Below, one piece after another: positions 41,641 through 53,200 of a stretch of DNA of 64,000 nt; position 1 is the first letter of the stretch; each line of letters begins with the position of its first letter. Source of the DNA: Neodontobutis hainanensis (lineage: Eukaryota > Chordata > Actinopteri > Gobiiformes > Odontobutidae); NCBI GenBank assembly GCA_024349245.1, contig JALDNG010000024.1:8662501-8726500 (forward strand), in the 5' to 3' direction. Under the pieces are notes generated by a model that was not told where the DNA came from, ran no database searches, and saw nothing but the letters and a program-made list of their open reading frames with translations. The position numbers and the translations under genes were made by a program.

Positions 41641-41859
41641 GTTTGAAGGTATATGTAATTTACTATTCAGTTTTGCTTTTAGCATTTGACTCTTACCCAT
41701 GAAAAGTTTTGTGTTCAATTTCAGCCTTTTATGGGTAAAAGGTGTCATATATACAATATATTCAGAAGTGCCATTCAGACTTAAAGCTTTTTAAAATTAT
41801 GCCAAAACACTGACACAAGCTTTTTATCTGTAACTTTTGAATGTACATTTTTGACCTGC

Positions 41860-42170
41860 AGATTCTCGGCCGACTCCGGTCTTTCTGTGAGGAGTCTGCA
41901 TGTCCTCCACGTGTTACTGTGGGTTCTCCGGCTTCCTCCCACCGTCCAAAGACATGCATGTATAGGTTAATTGGCAACTCTAAAGTGTCCCTAGTGAATG
42001 AAAGTGAGAGTGAATGGTTGTTTGTCAATGTTTGTCTCTATATGTCAGCCCTGCGACGAACTGGCCACTGTCCAGGGTGTACCCCGCCTCAGGCCCAAAG
42101 CTGCTGGGATAGGCTCCAGTCACCTGCGACCCCTAACGGGACAAAGAGGTAGAAAATGAATGAATGAATG
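41860..42170 (+). repeat. Teleost interspersed repeat, probably the 3' end of an L2-like LINE (plus orientation)
   Basis: Contains, in order, GCATGTCCTCCACGTGTT, GGGTTCTCCGGCTTCCTCCC, GTCCAAAGACATGCATG, GGTTAATTGGCAACTC, TCAGCCCTGCGACGAACTGG, GGGTGTACCCCGCCTC and GCTGGGATAGGCTCCAG, ending in an (AATG)n tail. This is one of the most widespread repeat ends in fish genomes. It lies 3' of rhbdl3. Confidence 0.8.
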
Positions 42171-42986
42171 AGATACAATGACACACTATAGACACAAGTG
42201 AAGTCAACCAATGTTCATTTATTGAAGAGTAAGAGTAAGAAGTGGGTAAAGACTAATTAAAACTCAACAAATGAACAAATGTAGTCTTTTTGTTATTACC
42301 AAATGTAAAAGAGCACACATGCCTGACCTCAACTTGCATGCTGGGGTCATTTCCCTTTGAGTTTGGGAGGCAGCATTGGCAAACAAGTAAATCAATGCTC
42401 TCTCATTAGTTGTTGTCAGAACTTAAATTGCTAATTGATTGAACTCAGACAGAAAATGACCCCAGCTTTCAGCTGTAATTCTTCAAGTGTACTTTAACTC
42501 TATGTTACACTGACAAAAGCTCTACACAAACATTAATATAATGTACTCAGATACAGATTAATATTTTAACATGCATTAGCTGTTGATTTCTAACTTGGTG
42601 GTATTGTTGTGCATTTTTTTTCTGCATTGTGAAATGTTAGTTGTATCCTATTTAAAATTATAAACACGGTGTGGGAGTGTAATGAATTCTAGCAAGGGCT
42701 TTATTTTTATAGCCTACACCATATAAAATAAAGTGACTGTGGGGGAATAGTTCATATTTTAACATTGTGCATACTTTGTAGATTTCATATGTACATATTG
42801 GAGATTCATTAAACTGTTTTATACATAAATTAAATGTAATTTTTTAATGTTTATTGTGACCGTTTGTATCCTACTATCCTAGCCAATACAGAATTACCTT
42901 GGCCGATTGTTAAATGTATCCTATTTAATATCTATCTATCTATCTATCTGTCTATCTGTCTATCTGTCTATCTGTCTATCTGTCTA

Positions 42987-43059
<73 letters not shown>

Positions 43060-43740
43060 AGGTAGATATAGATATAGATATATAGATATATATACACAGT
43101 TAATAGTAATAAATTTGTGAAATAAAAACATAGCAATTCTAACTCCAACCCAGTGTTTAAAGGAAGCCTGGGGCCTCAGTGAGTGACGTGGATAAGAGCT
43201 GTTGATTGAAAAAGGCAATGTCAAGTATCAGTGTGAGCATACAAGAATGTGCCATACTTCATTTTGACTGGGAAACCCTTAAGGTGTCAGTTTGTCTTGC
43301 CGGTAAAACAAGATATTGAGTAATATAATTGAAGGTGTACAAAAAAAGGAGTTGCCTTTATTGTGCTACTCCTTCAATTTCCATTCAACAATAAAATCTA
43401 CAGAAGCCTGCCTAAGGAGAATGGAATATTTTACCCTTATCTGCTGTTTCAAAATTAAGTACAGCGGAGTCTATGCCCACCTAAACGTATTTAACCAACA
43501 GTTCTACTTTATTGATGATATAGACAATACAATTTCTATTTTTGCGACTCCTTTTAAGATGCAATTGCGTTGAGGCCAGTGTCTGTCTTACACGCTTCAT
43601 TGCCTCCATCAAGTGGCCAAAATGTGAAATAGCTGTTAGGCTGTTATGTTTTAGTAATTTTATGTAAAACGTGCGCAACAGAGAAAGTCTACAAAAGACA
43701 CAGAAAAGTGGTTAAATAATAAAATAGCCTTATTATAGCA
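42171..43740. other. rhbdl3-znf207 intergenic region
   Basis: AT-rich sequence without recognised genes. It holds the tetranucleotide tract at 42931-43058. C17orf75, which lies between RHBDL3 and ZNF207 in human, was not seen here. Confidence 0.5.
42931..43058. repeat. (TCTA)n to (TCTG)n compound tetranucleotide microsatellite
   Basis: Starts with pure TCTA units, passes through alternating TCTG/TCTA units and becomes pure TCTG for the last two thirds. A short GATA-type run follows at about 43062-43090. The graded order suggests a point change spread by slippage. Confidence 0.95.
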
Positions 43741-43794
43741 TACTACGCGATGGGTGCTCAAACATTTTGGATCTAAATCTAACTCTCGGATTCT

Positions 43795-43938
43795 AAGTGA
43801 TCTCGCGATAATTTGACCCACTTCCTCCTACAAGGCGCCATTTTCGGCGTTGTCACGGGATTACAGCATGCTATTATCAAACAGATAATAAGACTCGTAC
43901 TTTAACCTGTTATAGCTATTTTCAGTATTTATTGAAAG
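43795..43938 (+). promoter_or_regulatory. znf207: znf207 promoter with TCTCGCGA, ETS-like and YY1-like motifs
   Basis: Directly upstream of the start codon are TCTCGCGA (43801-43808), an ETS-like ACTTCCT (43820-43826) and GCGCCATTTTCGG (43835-43847), which fits a YY1 site on the minus strand. This is a typical motif set of TATA-less housekeeping promoters. The motifs are seen; function is inferred. Confidence 0.55.
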
Positions 43939-46900
43939 ATGGGACGAAAGAAGAAGAAGCAAATGAAGCCATGGTGTTGGTATCCTTTCAGCAGAATAAC
44001 GAATTACTGGTTTTAAAAAGATAGTTTCTATAATTACCTTACGAAAAAGAAGGCCCCGTTTATTCGGTAGCTAGCAGCTAGCATGCTAAACCGAGGTAAA
44101 ATAAACTTTACTGTTGCTTGTTGAAGCTGTAAAATCACTCGTAGTTTGGCACAAATTTAAACTTGAGATATACCCGTGTGGCGTGCTTGATTGTATTGTC
44201 TCATTTTCTAAACTTATCCCACAGAGTTTATTAATATGCTTTAGGCCTTTACTGCTACTGTCAGGGATTAAAAGTTTATAGAAAAATCTTTCCTTTTTGC
44301 TGCATTTGTTCTACGCAGACTACATATATTATTCCTATGTTGACCGTGATAGGCGTGTGTCAGCTTTCATTATATTTGTTTTTATGGGTCCTTAATTCGT
44401 CATTAAAGGTATTGTAATCGAGACTTCGACGATGAAAAGATCCTCATTCAGCATCAAAAAGCGAAACATTTTAAATGCCACATCTGCCACAAAAAGTTAT
44501 ACACTGGCCCTGGCTTAGCCATCCACTGCATGCAGGTGGGTATTTGTCTTTATTATTCCTCTTGACCTTATTAAGATTTCATTATTTCAGTGTGTTTGGT
44601 CGATTTAAATGTGTTTCAGGTGCATAAAGAGACAATTGACAGTGTACCAAATGCGATTCCTGGAAGAACAGATATTGAGTTGGAGATCTACGGCATGGAA
44701 GGAATCCCAGAGAAAGACATGCAGGAAAGACGACGAACGTTAGAACAGAAATCACAAGGTCTAAACATTATTACAACACTACCTAATCTGTGTATATATT
44801 AATTCATAAAGTCTTATTTGAGTTATTTCTGACAGATAACTAACATTAGTTAATGTATATGTTTTTAGAGAGTCAAAAGAAGAAAAACAATCAGGATGAC
44901 TCTGATGAAGACGACGACGATGATGATGAAGCAGGACCATCTTCTCAGCCTGCGACTGTTCAGCCCCACGCAAGCTACGCTGCTCCCATGGCCCAGCCTG
45001 GAATGCCTGTGGCTGGAGCGCCAGGGATGCCTCCTGGAGGATACCAAGGCAAGTGGCTCATAGTAAAAATAAATTAAAAAAGGCTCATGAATGAACTGTA
45101 AAAAATAAGTCTGTTTTGTTGTGGCAGGAATGCCCCCTATGATGCCAGGTGTTCCTCCCATGATGCATCATGGCATGCCTCCTGGAATGCATGGGATGCC
45201 ACCGGGGTAACTGCTCACTCTTAAAATTAAACAGTTCTGATTTAAAGACTTGCAAAAAAACCTAATTGTGTTGGGACTCTGTTCTATTTTGCAGCATGAT
45301 GCCTATGGGTGGCATGATGCCTCCCATGATGCCAGGAATGCCTGGTATACCTCCAGGTTTGTGTTTTTAAGACTTTATATCTGGTTGCTCACTAACATAA
45401 AAATTTGAGGTATGACAGGCACATGTAGGAAGTGTTGAAATTGACAATTTTTGTATACATTTTAAAATCATGTAACACGTCTGTTTTTAAGCTTGCCAAT
45501 TTAGCATTTGTATAAAAGTGTTTCTTGACCTCTAAGTGTTTCCAGTATGTGTGATCTACAGGAATGCCCCCTCATATGGCTCCAAGGCCAGGATGCCACA
45601 CATGACGCCAGCCCCTGCAGGAGGTATCCCAAGTCGACCTGCCACAGGAGCACAACCTGCAGTTTCCAAACCTCTGTTTCCCAGTGCCGCTCAGGTGGGA
45701 ACATCCCTACAACACCTGAACACAGTTTCTATTGTGAATATGTTTCGATTCTTAACTCTAGCCTGCTCTTTCAGTGCCGCCTCTAGAGAGTAAATGTTGT
45801 TGCAGTTACAAGGGCTAGTTTTTGTAGACATGTTACATGTCAATGCTGTGATCTCCTCTTTACCATGCTGCAGATGGGCTCTGGTGCTTCATCTCCTCCT
45901 GCAGACCTTCAGTCTGCCTCTTCCCAGCCTTCCTTTCCTAACACGCCTCAAGTACGCTCCCAGACAAGACTATGACTTGGACTGTGGCAGCTGCATGTTG
46001 CTTATTTATAAGCTTGAAGCCTGTAAACTCTCCAGTCTAAACTATTTTGGAGACTATTTTGTAATGTGCAAATATTCATGATTTAACTTCAGTGTCTGGG
46101 GATCACTTTAGAGCAGCTACTTTGTCTTTGAGCTTGAGTAGTTTGCATGTGCTTAACTAACACGATGAGGTTTAACTAAATGGCACCCTGTACCTGTTTA
46201 ATTTACTCCTCGTGATGACTGCAGCATGATTCTATAGTTATTGAATCATGCTTTTCAGTGACTGTTCAGTCTAATTTATTTAAAGTTGTAGTCATTGCTG
46301 AAAATAAGGTCTTTAGTAAATGAAGGCACTTGGCATTTGGGAGCCCAAAATAATTTAAGGATGGGAGTAGACATTTTTTTTCAATTCATTGAACCAACAA
46401 CAAATTTAAGGGTACTCAAGTAAAAGATTTGTGTTCCTAGCAATTTTGGCAAAAATAGCCTCATTGTCATCTGGTTGCAAAGCGTTGAGCAGCATTACAT
46501 TTTTGTCTACATGTCTGCTGAGCACTGTTGTTTCTTTGAACAGGCCCAGCAGAGCGCACCAGGGGCTACAGTTTCCACCGCCGCCATATCCGATCCTCCC
46601 AAAGCAACGTTCCCTGCCTACACACAGCCCTCTGTCTCTTCCCCCTCTTCTTCCACTTCTGCTTCTAATCCCTCTAGCAGCACTGTGGCCAAACCCCCAG
46701 CCACAGTGACCAGTAAGCCTGCCACGCTAACTACCACGAGTGCAACTAGTAAGTTGATCCACCCTGATGAGGATATCTCACTGGTAAGTCGCTCTAGCTT
46801 TCCATTTTGCCCTTTTCACAGTAAGTAATGATTGATGTATAACTAGTATGATTTGTATTGTAGTAATCGGAGAATAAAATCTAACTTGAAATCAATCTAT

Positions 46901-47471
46901 AAAACTGTTAAGTTGCTGGTGTCATAATAAAGGATGCTTGTGAATATGAGTTTACTCAGTCTGTAATAATAATGATGATGATGATGATACAACCAATCAA
47001 TTATGCCATATTCTGTTTCTTTATCTCTGTATTGAAGGGACCTCACGGTGTTTCTTATGTCTAAATGCTCTGCTATTGTGTTGTCTAACAGGAAGAGATG
47101 AGGGCACAATTGCCTCGTTACCAGCGTCTCATACCCAGAGGAGGACAGGCCCATGCGGCTGCTGCTACGGTGGCGCCAGTGGGAGGCATGATGGCCCCAC
47201 AGCAAGGCATGCCACAGCAGCCTGGTATGAGGCATCCTATGCATGGTATGGTGACATTTACCTAGAAATGGCATTGGCTTAAAATAAAATGGCACAACTA
47301 ACGTGTTGTATTTTGTTGACAGGTCAGTATGGTGCTCCTCCCCAGGGCATGCCTGGTTACATGGCTGGTGGGATGCCTCCATATGGGCAGGGTCCTATGG
47401 TGCCCCCGTATCAGGGGGCCCCACCGATGGGCATGAGACCACCTGTCATGTCCCCAGCAGGACGCTACTGA
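43939..47471 (+). CDS. znf207: Zinc finger protein 207 / BuGZ, with a one-base frame break in coding exon 7
   Basis: Exons: 43939-43979, 44409-44535, 44620-44758, 44869-45048, 45128-45206, 45295-45356, 45562-45694, 45874-45951, 46544-46783, 47092-47245, 47323-47471. BuGZ binds microtubules and the checkpoint protein Bub3, loads Bub3 on kinetochores and also affects splicing. Visible: MGRKKKKQMKPWC start; zinc fingers C13/C16...H29/H34 and C37/C40...H53/H58; an acidic DDDDDDE-type run; a Met/Pro/Gly-rich low-complexity region; the Bub3-binding GLEBS motif with KLIHPDEDISLEE; C-terminus RPPVMSPAGRY. The exon lengths sum to 1382 nt, one short of a whole number of codons: exon 7 reads GMPPHMAPRPG, then the conserved MPHMTPAPAGG lies in the next frame (break near 45590). 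A second acceptor before 45546 would keep the frame. Intron 4 begins GC, not GT. Confidence 0.93.
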
Positions 47472-48090
47472 AGCTTCAAAGCTGCCACCACATTAGGTTT
47501 GAGGTTAACACCTTTCTCTCATCCTCTTTCAAAACTAGCTGCAAGCAAACAGCTGTGAGACCTGTGGTGGTGAAGACTAATTGTTAGAACACATGGACAT
47601 TAATGTAACAACATTATCAAACATCCAAACACCACACAAGATTCTGACAGCTATCTTGTTGTTTGATTATATATAAGGATATATTTTCCCCATAGGTTCC
47701 ACTCAGGTTTATAGAAGTAATGTGTGTTAAAACAATTTCATATTTCCTTTGAAGCTGCTGGAGTAACATGAACGTACCATCTCCTTACAAAGGCAAGTTT
47801 CTCATGTAAACATTTGATCATTTATTTTTTTATTCCTTTTGGTAGATGGATTGAGGCCCTCACAGCATGCTTAGGTGCTGTTGGACTTGCGTCCCCAACT
47901 TTGGTTGGTGAGGGTCTCAGTGTTTAAAAATGATTCCTGATTAGTGTTACAAATCCATGACTCATCAGTCTCTAGCTTTATTCTTGTTTCAGGTTTGTTT
48001 TTAATGATGATCTTGGTTAAGAGGGTACATGTATTCATCCTTTGTAATGTTTTATGAATCTGTTGTAATAAAATTCATCTTGAAATCCAA
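47472..48090 (+). other. znf207: znf207 3' UTR
   Basis: AT-rich noncoding sequence. AATAAA at 48067-48072, followed by a TG-rich stretch, is the likely polyadenylation signal. Confidence 0.65.
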
Positions 48091-50207
48091 TGCTGGTTTG
48101 TCCTGACCTACGTGGAGGTGAGTCATGAAGGTTTGTACTGGTGTTTTACATCGGGACAACAGGATTTTTTAACCAGGTATTTAATTACCAAGTTTGCCAT
48201 CATCAATTATGGGAAATCCATCTCATGTATCTCTATGGCAAAACATAATTTGAAATGATAAAACATCCTTTTGATGAATGTATGTATTGAATATTAACAC
48301 ACAATTCTGGACCAAACTGAGATGCTGGCCAACTTCTGGTTTCAAATACTGCATGTTATTTAATATATTCATGTAGGTTACATTTTGATAATGTTCCCAT
48401 GTAATCTAATATTTTAACCTCCAGTGAAGTTGAAATGTAACTTCATTTTCTTGTATATACAGTTGAATGTGCATGGGATTAAATGTCTCTCCCTTGCCCA
48501 GAATGCATCATAATAAACAGCTTTTACATTAAATACCAATAATACCTTACCTTTTTCTTACATTATGGCAAAGATGTATTTCATTGTATATGCTGTGGAT
48601 TTCCCTTAAATTCAAGTCCACAAACCTTTAAAATTACTCAAAAATAAAAGTATCAACAAGTCTTTGTTTTGCCCTTACTGCACATGCTTTTTTGCCAAAT
48701 TCTTATTTACTGAGCATCTCCAAAACTTAGACAGCAGGTCATGATAGGGACATTAGGTACTTTGTCCAAGTTCATTAAAGTTTTATAACATCCCTGTCTA
48801 AACGGCCCATTTAGTTATCGAGGTAAAAACTAGGTTTATTCCACACAATTTAAAAATGAAGTGTGGCACACTTTACTCATTGATATTTATTTGTTTTTGT
48901 CTGTAGCCCATCCTTCAGCTTTTGAGCCTTTAGAGCTACTGAGCTGCCATGACAGGTCAGTTAAAACCCAGTAAGTACCTATTTATTACTATAGTTTGGC
49001 TCTGTTCACTGCAACTGGATGTAAGGTGCTACATGGTCTACTTCAAGTATATTTACAAAGTGCAGAAAACATTAAGAGGTCATCTCTACAGATCAAATGT
49101 AATTTGAAGGGGCAGTCCTTCTGTTAAGAAGTGGTAAGTAGCCAGTTAGTGGCAGACCTTTACAATTAACTCAAAGTTACGAAGTAATTATTGTAAAAGC
49201 CATATGAACATATGTTATCTGTGTTGATATAACTGAGTTCAAACATTTCTCCCAAAAATCTGTACTTCTTTCAAAATGTCATGTTTGCACAAGATGTATC
49301 TGTTCAAACCTTGTCATGAATCTTGTATGAGGCTGAAGCATCTCTAATAAAAACTGATTTTGCTTTCACTTTCTTTGTCTGCTGACATTCTTCCATTGTG
49401 TAACTATAATTCTTAAACGCACAGAAGCCAGTGCGCCATCTAGTGGATTCTTCGGACTAAAGCGAATAGCATCTCTTAAGTAAAAAATAGTACACAATGT
49501 AAAAAAATAATTCAAAAAGACCCGCAGATGTTATATACAACATATACCTTCAGTGCCGGCTAATTGACTTGGCTCGTGCTTTGGGAGATAATAAAATGAT
49601 ACTCAATTTAAAAGTCACTCATTTTCCTATTTGAAGTTTTAGTTCTTTAAAGAAAATCTAGTTTCAAGGAAGATGGTTTGCTGTTTGTTTCTGTTTTTGT
49701 GGTTTTAAACGAGGTTATAGTTAACGGCTTTTCACACGTCACTATTTCTTCAAGTTAAGGAAGTAATCTTGTTTAATAAAAATTGGACCTTTCCGGCTTT
49801 CTCATCAGTCCTTAATTTAGGCCGCACACTTATCTTTATGGACAGGCATCCTTTCCACATCACGAGGCTTTTCCTCTGCATATGTAAAATGTAAAATGTC
49901 AGTTTGCACTCAGGATCTTTCATCATCCAAATACCCATCTGTGAAGTGTGAAGGCCACAAGGTTGACCATTTAAAACAAAATGTGTTTTTTATATTTATT
50001 CATTTTTGTCTTGTGTGAGCAGATGATTGACTCTTGCAGTGGTTTTTTCATCAGGACTGTGCTCTGCAGTGGTCTGTTGTGTGCGACTTGAGGTTTGAAG
50101 GTGGAGCTAAAGTGTGTTCCTCTTGGTTTCAATTACAGTTAAAAAACGTAAGTCATTTAGCACCGACAGTTTGTTCCTGTGCTGTTGTGACCCCCTCAGG
50201 ACCAAAC
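48091..50207. other. znf207 to CD7-like intergenic region (junction of two ancestral blocks)
   Basis: No gene was recognised. Further AATAAA motifs occur near 48513 and 49348. A perfect CTCF core match lies at 49433-49446. The last 200 bases presumably include the promoter and 5' UTR of the downstream Ig receptor gene. Confidence 0.5.
49433..49446 (-). promoter_or_regulatory. CTCF-like core site
   Basis: On the minus strand the 14 bases read CCACTAGATGGCGC, matching the consensus CCASYAGRKGGCRS at every position. CTCF sites commonly mark domain borders. Occupancy cannot be judged from sequence. Confidence 0.5.
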
Positions 50208-53200
50208 ATGAGTGGGATGCGGGTCTTTGTGTGTCTGTGGACTCTGTTTCTCACACATTCTGGACCAGGTGAGTTCTAGACAGTAGTGGGATGAAAAACA
50301 TGATGATGCTCTATGAAATATAAGTTTTTTTATTATTATTAATCTATTGGCTACATTTTCCCCAAATATATTAGTTATGGGTTGGCGTTCTGAATTGAAA
50401 TCAACCACTGATGCTTTGAGACAAATTCATTTTTATACTTTATTTCTTTGAAGGTAAACCCCACCACAACATCATTTTCGCAACGAGTTTCAGTTTAAAC
50501 GAATTGTTTAAGAAGGTCTTTGAAGTAGCACTGCGTAGGTTTTAGCTAGCATCACATAACTTTAAAGTCCAAAAATATGTAGGCTTATTCTCGTATTGAT
50601 TTAAGGTTTGTTGGGTGTTTTTTTTTACTCTTTTGGGTCTTTTGGGACAACAATCAATCACACTGCCTGAATGGCTAAATGCAAGTTTGGTTATGAAAAT
50701 AGAAAAGATTCGTTTGAATATAAGTCATTATTTCAAGAGAGTGTCTACATGTGTAGATAGTTTAAAACGTCTGAATCTCCCATCTATTGTAGGCTATCCA
50801 TGTCTGCCTTTTTTCCTGAGCCAATGAAACATAAACCTGAGAATGAGTCTTCAACATGACGGCCACGTTATCTTGTTATTTTTTGTTCCAGTGCAGTGCA
50901 AGGCCACCGAGTTTTTAGCTCGAGATGCGGGAGAGTCTGTGGTCCTCCCCTGTCTTCTGGACCCGACTCTGACCCCGCCCCTCGGAGTTTACCTGAAACG
51001 CACCTGGCTGCGTCGCACCGAAGTGCTCTTTAAATACACACAGTCAGAAGTGGCCGTGCATGACTCGGAGTTTGAAAACCGTAGCAGCGTGAGCGGAGAC
51101 CCGGGCAGCCACGCGCTCAACGTGACCATCTCTGAGCTGCAGCCCTCGGACACCGACCGCTACACCTGCGAGTTCATCATCAACAACCCCCTTTCTGACG
51201 ACATTCACATGCCCGGGAAGACTGACTTTCTCCTCTTCGTCCGCGGAGGTAAGGCTTGTTCATGTCTACACAGTTGACATTTAAAAAGGTTTTTTTTTCC
51301 CCTTCCACAGACCTTTTAGTAAGACTTGTAAGCAAGCCTAACTATTAACCTGTTCAGGTTTCCTCAGCTGCCCTTACTTTCTTTAATTTAATTTAACCAG
51401 AATTTCAAATAAATATGTTAATGTTTTGTGCACTAGATTAAAATGAATCCTACATCTGCAGTTAGATTCCAGTAACAAATGTCAAGACACTTTATCATCT
51501 TTTCTTATGTTTCTTATTCTAAATCTTGTCTATGTATTTTAAATGAGTTTTTATTTTATTTTTGGAAAGCACTTTGAATGACTCAGTGCATAAATTGTGC
51601 TTTATAAATAAAATAGCTTTGTCTTGCCTTGCTTATTGACAGTAAAGCCTATCGGGAGGAAATGTGTTTGTTTAAAAAAATAAAACAATAACCGCATGTG
51701 ACCATTTCCTCAGAAGTGAATGCAGTGCTGACCATCACATCTAACCCATGCACTTACTCTTTCCACATCCGTCTCGCATGTCACACTGTGGTATTGTGAG
51801 TCATCCTGAAAAGATGATGCAGAAACTCATGAGCGTAAACAGAATGTGGTCAAGACCAGGACCTAGTAACACCCAATAAAACATCAAGTAAAATCAGGGT
51901 TAATAATAATAAAATACATTTTTTTACCTTTCATTCAGTCTGCACTCAGTGATTTCAGAATCTCAATGCACTGGTTTAAATTAAAATACAGCCGTTTACA
52001 TTGCAGTTACTCAACAGCAGTGGTTTAATTTGACGTGTATGTCTTTTCCTTTTGGAGATGTTCCTGCAGTTGATAGAGGGTGGGTACACACTTGTGTTGG
52101 GGGCTCAGCCATGCTGCCTTGTGTCCCCCCGATTGGGGACAGCTCACCTGTAGAAGGGGTCATTCTGAAGAGACAAAGGGGGCGGGAGCCTGTGGAAGTG
52201 TTGTACCACTCAAAGCACAGCTCTGGGGAGAAGGTCCAGCTGACCACTGCCTCTGGACCTGGTGGCATCAGCTACAACCTGACAGTCCAACAGCTGCAGC
52301 CCGAGGACAGTGGCTTGTACTGCTGCCAGCTGCTGCTGCATGGCAGGCCTCCCAGTCGCACCATGGGCCGGCGAGGGGTCTATGTGTCCGTGCAAGGTGG
52401 GTCAGGTGTTGTTGCTGTCCACAGGCTGTTCATCCTAAAATATTATTGAATGTAAAACTAAAATGAGTTGTGTTCTCTTTTGTGAGCTTTAAAAGTCTGT
52501 TTGAACAAGATATTTCAAAATGGAGTTGTGTGTCGTCTGTAGGATGAATTACTGATTCTTATTTGTCCCATTTTTCTTAAAAGAACGGTTGACACCTGCC
52601 CTTTTTAAAATGAAAAAACACAAACTTAAACTAAAATTGTATTTTACAATCTTTTACTAAAAAATGTTGTACGTCTCTGTGGTCTGTGTGTAGCGTTTTA
52701 CATAATATCATTGTTTTATATTTACACATGTTGACGGAAATAGAAACTGTGGTTTGAACCTAATAAGTGTGAACAGAGTGTTAGAGTTAACAGACCGTTC
52801 TAAACTGATTAAAACTGACCTGGGGTAGATTTGTTTCCCACAATAAGAATGATCAAAATGGGAAGGAAGTTTGCCTCAGTGGGTTCTGCAATTCGAGCCG
52901 CAAGATACAGCCCATCATGTCTTGTTTTACATTATTGAAATTTTTTACAAATCGGATGTATGGTACTGGAACCATGGCTCTGTGTGTCTCTGTAGGTGAC
53001 CAGTGTGGATGTTCCAGCTACTCCGCTCTCATTTATGCCTTGTCTTCAGCAGTGGGCGTTACCGTCGTCCTCATCCTGGTGGTTGTAGTAATGCACACAG
53101 TGAGTAACGGAACAACTGCTTTCACACAAGAATACGACATTAAGAAAGAATATTACGCCAGTCAACAGCAGCACCTGCGTGTAAAGATTGTGCTGTTTAG

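Noticed and set aside
42864..43224. Possible CRISPR-like regular repeat
   Set aside because: It is a simple TCTA/TCTG microsatellite; there are no spacers, and the genome is eukaryotic.
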